Below, piece after piece: positions 1 through 7,779 of a stretch of DNA of 35,409 nt (within the stretch, counting starts at the first letter, position 1; every line of letters begins with the position of its first letter). The stretch spans positions 1-35,409 of the forward strand of contig CAZHSC010000033.1 of the NCBI GenBank assembly GCA_964534995.1. The letters are read 5' to 3'. Source of the stretch: JAJTFW01 sp964534995 (lineage in GTDB: Bacteria > Bacteroidota > Bacteroidia > AKYH767-A > OLB10). Made by a program: the position numbers and the translations under genes. The notes under the pieces are model-generated. The model saw nothing but the letters and a program-made list of their open reading frames with translations. It did no database searches and was not told the origin of the DNA.

Positions 1-1027
1 ATTCAGTAGATGATTTGATTTTTTCCCAACTGGTGGGAGTCGAATTTGAAAAATGCTTTTGCATTTCGGATAATTCTCCCTGTGAAGCAAACACTGCTAT
101 GCCGCTTCCCATAGGACTTTGAATTTCATCTGACTGCAGGAAAAAAGAAGTTTCACCGGCAATAAAGTCACCTTCATGGTTGAAGTTGATAAAATAGATG
201 CCTTTTACTTTGCTTTCCATTTCTTTGTTTGCAAACAGATAGCCTGCCAGACAGTTGACATCATCAAACTTATAAACCTTGTTGGTGTTGGTAATAATTT
301 CAGCGCCGAACCTTTTATCGGTTAGCGTCATTTTACAGTGTGCACATTGGTCCTTGCCGTAGTTAATGGGTGCCGGGCCATCGGAAGCGCAGGACGAAAA
401 ACAAAAGCTGCCGGCTACCAGCAAGGCAGTAACCATACTGTTACTTTTTTTGCCACTGCTTTTAGTTTTTGATCTTCTCATTTCAAAGAAGAGAAGTAAT
501 ATGGAAATAATACTGGCAATTATAATTACCCATCCGCCCAGATCGGGTCCTGAGTATGCAGTAAAATTCAACAGATTTTTATACCCGACTACCGGTGGCT
601 GGTATGACATACCGGGAACCTGAATGGCGGCATGGGGATCAAGGTTGTGACCGTAATCATACCCCCAGCGGTAAAAATCATAAAGCGCGGCGGCACCGTA
701 AATGATGCCTGTTGCCACAAAAACCTTGAGAAGGTTTATTTTACCGGATACGGCGGTCAACAAACCTATGCCCATATATACACCAATTAAAATTCCAATA
801 TAGGCAAACTCCGGAAACATCTCTTCCTTGATAAGTTTCATCCCAATATAGTGGTTGAGACCATTGATGATATCGAAAGCACCGCTAAGGTGATTGTGCC
901 ATATTTTCATATTGAGTCCTTCCGGATATTGAGGTGCCCACAATTGTATCTGCCAAAGTGGAAGAAAGTAAGTGGAAATCATCGAAAGCGAAGCAATTGC
1001 AACGAGTATTCTGGTAAGTGGTTTCAT
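1..1027 (-). CDS. nosL: NosL-type copper chaperone fused to a four-helix membrane domain (3' end outside window)
   Basis: NosL proteins deliver copper to NosZ in the cell envelope. The reading frame opens at ATG 1027 and stays open to the left edge, giving 342 codons, so the C-terminus is missing but probably by little. Residues 1 to about 180 contain four hydrophobic segments (near LTRILVAIASLSM, AYIGILIGVYMGIG, LLKVFVATGIIYGAA and GGWVIIIASIIS). A second export signal follows at about 198-213 (MVTALLVAGSF, then FSSC with Cys213), and then the NosL domain with INYGKD and the metal motif C228-A-H-C231-K-M233. There is no stop between the two halves. The gene follows nosZ by 161 bases on the same strand, which supports the role. 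Odd: a lipobox-like site inside a fused polypeptide. An internal start at Met183 or Met198 could release a separate NosL lipoprotein. The NosL assignment is firm; whether the fusion is made as one chain is open. Confidence 0.85.
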   Translation of the reverse strand, partial: MKPLTRILVAIASLSMISTYFLPLWQIQLWAPQYPEGLNMKIWHNHLSGAFDIINGLNHYIGMKLIKEEMFPEFAYIGILIGVYMGIGLLTAVSGKINLLKVFVATGIIYGAAALYDFYRWGYDYGHNLDPHAAIQVPGMSYQPPVVGYKNLLNFTAYSGPDLGGWVIIIASIISILLLFFEMRRSKTKSSGKKSNSMVTALLVAGSFCFSSCASDGPAPINYGKDQCAHCKMTLTDKRFGAEIITNTNKVYKFDDVNCLAGYLFANKEMESKVKGIYFINFNHEGDFIAGETSFFLQSDEIQSPMGSGIAVFASQGELSEMQKHFSNSTPTSWEKIKSSTE

Positions 1028-1188
1028 AGTTTTTAATTTTCTTCTGCAGGAGTCATCCGGCAGCGGAGTGGAACATTAATATTAATATTTCCATGCATTC
1101 AGGGGGTACACATCTAACCCCGGAATTTAGGTAAAGGATATTATGTTGCCGCTCTTTATTTTCCGAATGACTCCTGAGAAGAGTGGAC
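1028..1188. other. nosZ-nosL intergenic with distant inverted repeat
   Basis: The 161 bases hold a 13-base inverted repeat with one mismatch, AGGAGTCATCCGG at 1048-1060 and CCGAATGACTCCT at 1163-1175. Between them are an AT-rich stretch (ATTAATATTAATATT) near 1077-1091 and a weak hairpin of GGGGT and ACCCC near 1102-1122. I see no TAnnTTTG box for the downstream gene, so it probably relies on read-through from nosZ. The repeat could shape or protect the transcript between the two cistrons; that is inference. Confidence 0.4.
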
Positions 1189-3186
1189 TTATTTAGTGGC
1201 CTCAGGTAATCCTGCTTCAGGCGTTTCGCCGGTACTCCATTTCAGCGGCGTGGATGAACCTGCGGGTGATACGCGGGCATAACCCTGCATCTCCTGGTGC
1301 AAAGCAGAACAGAAGTCAGTACAGTAAATGGGCTGAACACCTACACGATCCGGTACCCATTTTAAGGTAGCGGTTTCGCCGGGCATAATCAGCAATTCCG
1401 CATTGCTGGCACCTTTAACCGCGAAGCCATGGGGAACATCCCAGTCCTGTTCAAGGTTGGTTACATGGAAGTATACTTCATCACCCATGCGGATACCTTC
1501 GATATTATCCGGCATAAAGTGGGAACGGATGGAAGTCATATAAACATGCACTTTGTTGCCTTCACGTACCACCTTGGCGTCCTTTTCACTCTTGGTTGCA
1601 TAGGGGTGTTTGTTGTCCTCGATTTTATAGATTTTAACAGAGTTGGGAGAAACCAGTGATGCAGGAATTGCTTCAGCATAGTGTGGCTCACCGGCAGTGG
1701 GGAAATCAAGAAGGAGTTTCATTTTTTCGCCGGAAATGTCATAAAGCTGCGCAGATTGTGTTAACTCGGGACCGGTAGGCAGGTATCTGTCTTTGGTGAT
1801 TTTATTGTAGGCGATCACATATTTTCCATGGGGCTTCTTGGTGGGGCCGCCTGGCACACAAAGGTGACCAATAGAATAATAGGTAGGAGCACGGTCAACA
1901 ACAGCCAGTTTCTCAATGTCCCACTTCACAATTTCAGAGGATACGAAGAAGGAGGTGTATGCAAATCCTTTGCCGTCAAATTCGGTATGCAGAGGTCCGA
2001 GGCCCGGCTTTTTCACTTCACCGTGAAGAACGGCATCGTACTTAAGTACAGGGATACCATCATATTCACCTTCGTAATTTTTATCGTTAATAGCTTTCAT
2101 GATTTTATCAAAAGAGAATACCGGGATGATGGCGGCCAGTTTACCCGATCCGACAATATATTTACCGCTTGGATCTACGTCACAACCGTGAGGGGATTTA
2201 GGGCATGGCATGAAGTACACGATATCTTTCAGTTCTTTAGGATCCAGCGCAAGTACTTCGTTGATAATAGAAGAAGTTGAAGTTTGTGTTTCCTCATTCC
2301 ATACATTGTGGGCGTATTTTACGCTCAGCTTTTTACCTTTACCTGAGTTCGCATATTCTTCGCATTTCTTCCAGTTTACAGCCATGATGAAATCCTTGTC
2401 TTTTTGTGAGGCATTTACTTCAAGCAGTGTGCTGGCCTGTTCAGTATTGTAGCAGCTAAAGAAGAACCAGTCTTTTGAAGGTCCGCGACCACCCCTTGAC
2501 AGGTCGAAGTTGATACCGGGCAGTAATACCTGGAATGCGAGCTTCATTTTTCCGGATTCTTTGTCGATACCAACAAATGATACGGTTCCTTTGAAATTCT
2601 GCTTATAGGAATTAATAGGTACATCAATGTTGGACCCGCTATAATCAAGAGGGTACGAGAAACGTGTACCGGCTACCGCGTATTCTGAATTTTCAGTCAG
2701 GAAAGGGGAGGAGTGATTTCCGGAAGCGTTGGGTATTTCAATGATTTCTTCGGTGCGGAATGTTTTCAGGCTGATTCTCGCGATACGGGGTGTATTGTTA
2801 CCGTTTACAAAGGCCCATTTTCCGTCATGCTCACCGTTGGTTGTTGACAAAGCGATGTGATGCGAGTCATCCCAGGGCGCGAATCCGTGAGAAGTCATCA
2901 GCATGGGTTTTGTTTCTTCTGAATATCCCCAACCACTTTCCGGATTTTGAGAAAATACCGGAATCTGACGGAACAGCCTGCCTGAAGGAAGACCATAGAC
3001 GGTTACCTGTCCGCTGAATCCTCCTGAAACAATATTGTAAAATTCATCGTGCTTACCAGGAGCAACGTATACTTTTTCAGCCGCGTCGCCTGTAATGGCC
3101 TGGGCAGGATTTTTAGGTGCGCAACCATTCCATAAAGTCATGGCCAATGGCAATGTTGCGACTAACAATAGTTTATTGCTTTTCAT
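1189..3186 (-). CDS. nosZ: Nitrous oxide reductase, clade II (Sec-exported) type
   Basis: NosZ reduces N2O to N2 in the periplasm, the last step of denitrification. I chose ATG 3186 (665 residues) over an upstream TTG at 3192. A Sec or lipoprotein-like signal is seen at the N-terminus (KLLLVATLPLAM, then WNGC with Cys22) rather than a twin-arginine signal, as in clade II enzymes. The N-terminal propeller carries the His-containing segments expected for the CuZ centre (GNHSSPF, SPHGCDVDPSGK, GPLHTEFDGKG, KKPHGKY). The C-terminal cupredoxin domain carries the CuA set: His586 in DVPHGFAV, then C622-TDF-C626-SAL-H630-QE-M633. Length is normal. The cytochrome gene lies 40 bases upstream and the NosL-domain gene downstream on the same strand, so all three are probably co-transcribed. 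The remaining maturation genes (nosD, F, Y) would be expected beyond the left edge. Confidence 0.97.
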   Translation of the reverse strand: MKSNKLLLVATLPLAMTLWNGCAPKNPAQAITGDAAEKVYVAPGKHDEFYNIVSGGFSGQVTVYGLPSGRLFRQIPVFSQNPESGWGYSEETKPMLMTSHGFAPWDDSHHIALSTTNGEHDGKWAFVNGNNTPRIARISLKTFRTEEIIEIPNASGNHSSPFLTENSEYAVAGTRFSYPLDYSGSNIDVPINSYKQNFKGTVSFVGIDKESGKMKLAFQVLLPGINFDLSRGGRGPSKDWFFFSCYNTEQASTLLEVNASQKDKDFIMAVNWKKCEEYANSGKGKKLSVKYAHNVWNEETQTSTSSIINEVLALDPKELKDIVYFMPCPKSPHGCDVDPSGKYIVGSGKLAAIIPVFSFDKIMKAINDKNYEGEYDGIPVLKYDAVLHGEVKKPGLGPLHTEFDGKGFAYTSFFVSSEIVKWDIEKLAVVDRAPTYYSIGHLCVPGGPTKKPHGKYVIAYNKITKDRYLPTGPELTQSAQLYDISGEKMKLLLDFPTAGEPHYAEAIPASLVSPNSVKIYKIEDNKHPYATKSEKDAKVVREGNKVHVYMTSIRSHFMPDNIEGIRMGDEVYFHVTNLEQDWDVPHGFAVKGASNAELLIMPGETATLKWVPDRVGVQPIYCTDFCSALHQEMQGYARVSPAGSSTPLKWSTGETPEAGLPEATK

Positions 3187-3226
3187 ATTCAATAGTTAAA
3201 TGTGTGTATATAAATAATGTGTTGTA

Positions 3227-3691
3227 TTATTTTTCACCGTCATTGTGACGCATAAATTCCAAAATCTGCCGGGCCTCATCGTTGCTGACATTTTGGTTGG
3301 GCATGCGCACCAAACATTGCTCAAGAAGTTTTTGTGCCTCTTCGTCTTCTTCAAGCATCATATCTACATTGGTAATCATATTAATGATCCATTCCGGCTT
3401 ACGTTTTTTTGTTACCCCTTTCCATCCCGGTCCCACCAGTTTCTCATCCGTTAGCTTATGACAGGAAAGGCATTTGGTATCATAAATCTTCGTTCCCGCA
3501 TCTACCCACTCCATATTTAATGGATTGGTCAATGCAATTTCCGTAACTTCCGTTCCGTGAACTTCAGGTTGCTCGGCAGCGGCTTCAATGGGAGAAGGAG
3601 AATTTTTTGCAGCATCCTCTGCCTCTTTTTTAGAGGTGCATGCAAACATGGTGATGCTTAATAAGCTGACAACAAGGATTTTGGATTTCAT
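3227..3691 (-). CDS. Lipoprotein cytochrome c of the nos operon
   Basis: This 154-residue protein has a short lipoprotein signal ending in FAC (Cys18), a charged low-complexity linker to about residue 55, and one class I cytochrome c domain. The haem-binding site is C74-LS-C77-H78. Met130 in the RMPNQNVS segment is the likely sixth ligand. It is the first gene of the minus-strand nos operon, 40 bases before nosZ. Small c-type cytochromes at this place in clade II loci are thought to donate electrons to NosZ, so that is its likely job. A -7 box (TAGGTTTG, 3754-3747) and an inverted-repeat half-site lie upstream of its start. Confidence 0.9.
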   Translation of the reverse strand: MKSKILVVSLLSITMFACTSKKEAEDAAKNSPSPIEAAAEQPEVHGTEVTEIALTNPLNMEWVDAGTKIYDTKCLSCHKLTDEKLVGPGWKGVTKKRKPEWIINMITNVDMMLEEDEEAQKLLEQCLVRMPNQNVSNDEARQILEFMRHNDGEK

Positions 3692-3746
3692 TGATTTGAG
3701 TTTTAAGTTTGGCCTAAATTAAAGATAAATCTGTCTTTTTCCCCTG

Positions 3747-3754
3747 CAAACCTA
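3747..3754 (-). promoter_or_regulatory. -7 box for the cytochrome c/nosZ operon
   Basis: Read on the minus strand this is TAGGTTTG, an exact match to the Bacteroidota -7 consensus TAnnTTTG, 55 bases before ATG 3691. No TTG element is visible at the usual distance upstream, so the promoter may need an activator. The half-site AAATCTGTC (3727-3735) would fall just inside the transcript. Confidence 0.55.
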
Positions 3755-3786
3755 CTTTTAACTAGTGTTTCGGGAAATGACTTTTC

Positions 3787-3802
3787 TCATTTACGTAAAT
3801 GA
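3787..3802. promoter_or_regulatory. 16-base perfect palindrome, candidate operator
   Basis: TCATTTACGTAAATGA is a perfect palindrome in the gap between the cytochrome/nosZ operon and the divergent Rrf2 gene. Its centre is about 44 bases upstream of the operon's -7 box. The size and place suit a dimeric activator or repressor. Which protein binds it is not visible; the divergent Rrf2 protein and a Crp/Fnr-type regulator encoded elsewhere are both possible. Confidence 0.5.
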
Positions 3803-3914
3803 TAACCATTGCATATTTGCGTCTAATTCCCTATTAATTAATAATATGACAGATTTGTTCTATCTACAACGCTGTGATATGATATATTCCATGTTATCTT
3901 CAGAGTAGGGCCAT

Positions 3915-3922
3915 TACCTTTG
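3915..3922 (+). promoter_or_regulatory. -7 box immediately before the Rrf2 gene
   Basis: TACCTTTG matches TAnnTTTG exactly and ends 7 bases before ATG 3930, so the transcript would begin at or very near the start codon and be leaderless or almost so. Confidence 0.55.
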
Positions 3923-3929
3923 CGGCGTC

Positions 3930-4367
3930 ATGTTATCAAAAAAGTATGCTTATGCACTGAGGGGATTATCATATCTTGCTTTGCATGCCAACGCCTCAGG
4001 AAAAATAAATTTGCAGTCTCTGTCGGAAGGAGTGGATGTTCCCTTTTTTTTTCTCGGAAAGATTATGCAGGAACTGGTAAGGCGTAAAATAGTTCACTCT
4101 GAAAAAGGGCCGGGCGGCGGATTTTGGTTGAATGAAGAAGGGCTTGAACTGACCGCTTTTGATATTTTAAAAATTATTGATCCTAAAATCACCTCTTCAG
4201 AGTGCCTGATGGGTAAAAAAAACTGCAATCAGCACAGACCCTGCCCCCTGCATTTTGAGTTTGTTGCCTGCCGGGAAAATTTGTTTAATTCACTGAAGAG
4301 AACCAGGCTGAAAGACATCGCTGTAAAAGTAAAATCCGGTGAATTGTTTCTGGATGAATCCCTATGA
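3930..4367 (+). CDS. Rrf2-family regulator with three cysteines (NsrR/IscR-like)
   Basis: This 145-residue protein has an N-terminal winged helix (YALRGLSYLALHA at the start, recognition region to about residue 55, and the wing KGPGGGFWL near 60-67). A C-terminal helix follows. Three cysteines, C92, C99 and C105, sit in the place where Rrf2 proteins bind an iron-sulphur cluster. The spacing is C-x6-C-x5-C, slightly wider than in NsrR or IscR. It is divergent from the nos operon across 238 bases that contain a perfect palindrome, so it probably controls that operon and itself in response to NO, oxygen or cluster status. The family is firm; the signal is inferred from context. Confidence 0.9.
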   Translation: MLSKKYAYALRGLSYLALHANASGKINLQSLSEGVDVPFFFLGKIMQELVRRKIVHSEKGPGGGFWLNEEGLELTAFDILKIIDPKITSSECLMGKKNCNQHRPCPLHFEFVACRENLFNSLKRTRLKDIAVKVKSGELFLDESL

Positions 4368-4404
4368 AGGGCATCTGTTATTAGGATTGTTTGTTATGCA
4401 GCGA

Positions 4405-4439
4405 TAAAAAAAAGCCGGCACATCGCAGGCACCGGCTTT
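4405..4439 (-). terminator. Intrinsic terminator of the type IX-secreted protein gene
   Basis: On the minus strand a hairpin with 8-base arms (AAAGCCGG at 4411-4418 pairs with CCGGCTTT at 4432-4439) is followed by a run of eight T residues. It starts about 20 bases after the stop at 4461. The T-run is only on the minus side, so it serves that gene rather than the convergent Rrf2 gene. Confidence 0.75.
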
Positions 4440-4460
4440 CATGATTTTCAGCGGATAGTT

Positions 4461-6152
4461 TTAATAAACCTGTATCTTTTTGATTCCCTTTTCATCTCCC
4501 GAAGTAATGTGAAGAAAATATACTCCCGGCTCCAATCCGGAAATATTGATGGTAATTTCATCTTTTTTTCCATTTGAAAATATCTCTGACAAAACCAGGG
4601 CGCCGTTTATGGAATAAATTTCATATTTATCAATGGGGAGTGTGATTCCGGTACTAACGGTAATGTACTCTCCCGCCGGATTGGGATAAAGGTCAAATTG
4701 TATTCCCGGATCCAGGGTGGCCAGCCCTGTAGTAAGCCCGTCATAACGTGCAAGGTATTGGCTGGATATTCCGGATCCTGCTGCATTAATCGGAGGCAGG
4801 CTGCCGATGGTTAAAGAGCCCCCGAAATTTCCGGCAACAATGCAATCGCCATTGGTATCCCATATCACTGCTTTACCGATATCATTATTATTGGCTCCTA
4901 TCTTCTGAACCCAAAGTAAGGTGCCGGTCTGGCCGTATTTGGCAACAAAGGCATCTTTACCATTGGTGGCTGTTAAGTTGGTGCCTGTTTGAGAGCTATT
5001 GGTTGAAAATACCGTGTTGCCATTGAAGGCACCGGTGATGTAAGCACTGCCTCCCGGATCGGTACTGATGGCAAAGCTGACTTCATTGTTGTCACCGTTG
5101 ATACACCTGATCTGACGTACCCATTGACAGGTGCCATCTACACTATTTAATTTAATCACGAAGGCGTCGCCATTCCCGGCCGGAGCCATTCCGTAAGCTT
5201 CGGTAATTATCATTCCGGTTCCAAAGGACACTGTACCATAAAAGTTGCCGGTGCAAAATGGATTTCCCCATGGATCCTGGCTTATACCGTTGATTTGTTC
5301 ACCCCAGTTTCCTCCAAAATCCTTGAGCCAGATTTGTGATGCCAATTCATCCACTTTTACAATAAACATGTCGGAGGAGTTATTGATGGCAACCACGCTC
5401 TGTCCACCAAAAGTGGCAGTGGCATTAAAGTAACCCGCCCAATAAATGCTGTTTGGACTAACGCTGAGGGCAAGTGCACGGTCTTCGGCAGGACCACCGC
5501 CTCTGATACCCCACACGGAGTTGCCGGCGCTGTCCAGCTTAACAAGAAAAGCATCATCAAGGTTATTGGCAGGAGCGGGAAGGCTCACAATACCTATGGT
5601 AGCTGCGGCGGTATAGCTGCCGCACATGTACAGATTTGTTCCCAATACCTCAATGGCAGTTATCCTTTCATTACCGTTGCCAGTCAGGGCTTTTGCCCAT
5701 ATAAAATTACCGGAGGCATTAAACTTGGCAACGAAGGCATCGTTATTTCCCGCTGGATTGTTAAAGGTGGTGGCGCCTCCTGCAAAAAGAATATTAAAAC
5801 TGAAAAATCCGGTAATGTAAATGTTTCCCGCCGCATCCGTGGCTACCCCGCTTCCTTCCAGGATATTGGGTCCGCTTCCGTTAATCTGAATCGTCCATTG
5901 ATGTGTGCCGCTTGAATTGTACTTTGAAAGATACAAGTCGGTAAGTCCGATGGCGGTTAATGTGGTGGTGCCGAATGAACGCGTGCCTTCAAAATCTCCG
6001 AGTATATATACATTACCTGAAGCGTCTTTGTCCATTCCAATCAATCCATCGGCATTATTTCTTCCTCCCCCCGCTCTTGAATACACCCAACTTTGAGAAA
6101 TGACGGGCGCTGTAAACAATAAACAGGTAATAGCCAGTAATAGCTTTTTCAT
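4461..6152 (-). CDS. Secreted beta-propeller-repeat protein with type IX sorting tail
   Basis: I start at ATG 6152 (563 residues), which puts a clean signal peptide at the very N-terminus (MKKLLLAITCLLF, cleavage near VISQS); the frame extends 7 codons to a GTG. The body is a series of repeats of about 50-60 residues with the pattern YI.G.F.G...FG, then D.FV.K....G, then W..., as in SBBP-type beta-propeller repeats. The last 75 residues begin FDLYPNPAGEYI and end in GVYFLH and KKIQVY. This is a type A C-terminal domain that directs export and surface anchoring by the type IX system. The function of the propeller is unknown. It is a single gene with its own terminator. Confidence 0.88.
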   Translation of the reverse strand: MKKLLLAITCLLFTAPVISQSWVYSRAGGGRNNADGLIGMDKDASGNVYILGDFEGTRSFGTTTLTAIGLTDLYLSKYNSSGTHQWTIQINGSGPNILEGSGVATDAAGNIYITGFFSFNILFAGGATTFNNPAGNNDAFVAKFNASGNFIWAKALTGNGNERITAIEVLGTNLYMCGSYTAAATIGIVSLPAPANNLDDAFLVKLDSAGNSVWGIRGGGPAEDRALALSVSPNSIYWAGYFNATATFGGQSVVAINNSSDMFIVKVDELASQIWLKDFGGNWGEQINGISQDPWGNPFCTGNFYGTVSFGTGMIITEAYGMAPAGNGDAFVIKLNSVDGTCQWVRQIRCINGDNNEVSFAISTDPGGSAYITGAFNGNTVFSTNSSQTGTNLTATNGKDAFVAKYGQTGTLLWVQKIGANNNDIGKAVIWDTNGDCIVAGNFGGSLTIGSLPPINAAGSGISSQYLARYDGLTTGLATLDPGIQFDLYPNPAGEYITVSTGITLPIDKYEIYSINGALVLSEIFSNGKKDEITINISGLEPGVYFLHITSGDEKGIKKIQVY

Positions 6153-6326
6153 ATTTTGAATGATATTTTTCACTCTACTAAATTACAATATACAAAACAA
6201 TCCTAAAATACAAACCTCGTAATTCATTGAAATACAAAGTGTAATTAAAATCTTATTGGATCATTAAAGGGCATGCTTCGCGCTTTATCTTTCAAATTTA
6301 TTCACGTAGATACGAAATTGACGATA

Positions 6327-7733
6327 TCAGACATGAATGGCCCTGTTAGCCGTGGCTGCGAGGCAGGCTTCCTTTAGCGCTTCGCTATAGGTGGGATGGG
6401 CATGACTGATCCGTGCGATGTCCTCGGCGGAAGCCCTGAATTCCATTGCTACTACCGCTTCGCCGATCATATCGGCCACCCTCGGCCCAATCATATGTAC
6501 GCCGAGTATTTCATCGGTGCTTGCATCGGCCAGCACCTTGATAAAGCCTTCCGTATCCATGCTGGCCCTGGCCCTTCCGCTGGCTTTAAACGGAAAGCTT
6601 CCGCTCTTGTAGGGCCGGTTCATGCTTTTCAGCTCTTCTTCCGTGTATCCTGTTGCGGCCACCTCCGGCCATGTATATACTACTCCGGGTATCAGCAAAT
6701 AGTTGATGTGTGGTTTTTGTCCGGCCAGATATTCAGCAACAAACATCCCTTCTTCCTCCGCCTTATGCGCCAGCATAGGACCTTTCACAACATCTCCGAT
6801 GGCAAAAATGCCTTTCACGTTGGTTTCAAGATGTTTACTAACGGCAATACGACCCCGTTCATCCACTTCAATCCCTGCCTTGTCCAGTCCCAGCATTGCA
6901 GTATAAGGCTTTCTTCCTACCGACACCAGGCAATAATCGCCTTTCAATTCAAGGGTTTTTCCGTTTTTCAGCGAAGTAGCTTTCAGCCGCACTTCATTTC
7001 CCTGGTTAATCACCGATTCAACCTGATGTTGCAGGTAAAAGGTGAATCCGTTTTTCAGCAGAGATTTTTGCAGTTCTTTACCCAGGGCACGGTCCATCCC
7101 CGGAATAATGGCATCCATGTATTCCACTACGCTCACTTTGGCGCCAAGCCGGGCATATACCGAACCAAGCTCAAGGCCGATCACACCGCCGCCGATGATG
7201 ACGAGGTGCGAGGGTATTTCATTCAGCGACAGGGCTTCGGTGGAAGTGATAATCCTTTTTTTGTCGGTAACTACTCCCTTCAGTTCGGAGGGTTTGGATC
7301 CGGTGGCTATTATGGTGTTTTTTGTTTTCAGTTCAGTCGTTGTGCCATCCTCCCCGGCCACCGTGATGGTGTTGGCTCCGGTAAAAGATCCATGACCGTG
7401 ATATACGTCAATTTTATTTTTTTTCATCAGGAAGCGGATGCCAGCCACTGTTTGGGAGACTACATCCTGCTTTCGCTGCATCATTTTTTTAATATCCACC
7501 TTTACCTCATTCACCTGTATGCCATGTTCGCTGAAGGTGTGCATCGCCTGGTGGTAGTGTTCGGATGAATCCAGTAAAGCCTTGGAGGGAATACATCCCA
7601 CGTTGAGGCAGGTGCCTCCGAGTGCATTATAACGTTCAATGATAGCCGTCTTCAGACCGAGTTGCGCCATGCGGATGGCGGCAACATATCCTCCGGGTCC
7701 GGAGCCAATAACAATCGCATCGTAAACAGACAT
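6327..7733 (-). CDS. lpdA: Dihydrolipoamide dehydrogenase
   Basis: This flavoprotein reoxidises the lipoyl arms of the 2-oxo acid dehydrogenase complexes and glycine cleavage system with NAD+. It has 468 residues, the usual length. The FAD fold begins at IGSGPGGYVAA (residues 9-19). The redox disulphide is C42-LNVG-C47. The NAD fold is marked by VIIGGGVIGLELGS. The second FAD motif is GIFAIGDV. The C-terminal interface carries HAHPTYSE with His446 as the likely catalytic base. No E1 or E2 genes are adjacent, so it is a stand-alone copy serving complexes encoded elsewhere. A -7 box lies 20 bases upstream. Confidence 0.97.
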   Translation of the reverse strand: MSVYDAIVIGSGPGGYVAAIRMAQLGLKTAIIERYNALGGTCLNVGCIPSKALLDSSEHYHQAMHTFSEHGIQVNEVKVDIKKMMQRKQDVVSQTVAGIRFLMKKNKIDVYHGHGSFTGANTITVAGEDGTTTELKTKNTIIATGSKPSELKGVVTDKKRIITSTEALSLNEIPSHLVIIGGGVIGLELGSVYARLGAKVSVVEYMDAIIPGMDRALGKELQKSLLKNGFTFYLQHQVESVINQGNEVRLKATSLKNGKTLELKGDYCLVSVGRKPYTAMLGLDKAGIEVDERGRIAVSKHLETNVKGIFAIGDVVKGPMLAHKAEEEGMFVAEYLAGQKPHINYLLIPGVVYTWPEVAATGYTEEELKSMNRPYKSGSFPFKASGRARASMDTEGFIKVLADASTDEILGVHMIGPRVADMIGEAVVAMEFRASAEDIARISHAHPTYSEALKEACLAATANRAIHV

Positions 7734-7753
7734 TCTTCTTATTCCTTTTCATG

Positions 7754-7761
7754 CAAAAATA
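7754..7761 (-). promoter_or_regulatory. -7 box of lpdA
   Basis: Read on the minus strand this is TATTTTTG, an exact TAnnTTTG match, 20 bases before ATG 7733. A purine-rich stretch (AAAAGGAATAAGAAT) fills the short leader. Confidence 0.5.
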
Positions 7762-7779
7762 CATGTAAAAGCGGAGGAA

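Larger units (their letters stand above)
3727..3856. repeat. Inverted half-sites AAATCTGTC / GACAGATTT
   Basis: AAATCTGTC at 3727-3735 and its exact complement GACAGATTT at 3848-3856 bracket the 16-base palindrome, one copy near each divergent gene. The match weakly extends outward (AGATAAATCTGTC against the complement AGAACAAATCTGTC). Paired copies facing the two genes are suggestive of an autoregulatory site, but a 9-base match could arise by chance in AT-rich DNA. Confidence 0.35.

Noticed and set aside
366..623. 85-codon plus-strand frame with a hydrophobic stretch
   Set aside because: It is the complement of the membrane and lipobox region of the NosL fusion gene; the hydrophobicity is a reflection of that.
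1828..2280. 150-codon plus-strand frame within nosZ
   Set aside because: Shadow of nosZ, with no supporting start context or recognisable fold.
6396..7568. 390-codon open frame on the plus strand
   Set aside because: It is antisense to lpdA, whose motifs are all intact, and its composition (rich in His, Phe, Gly, Cys) is that of a shadow frame.
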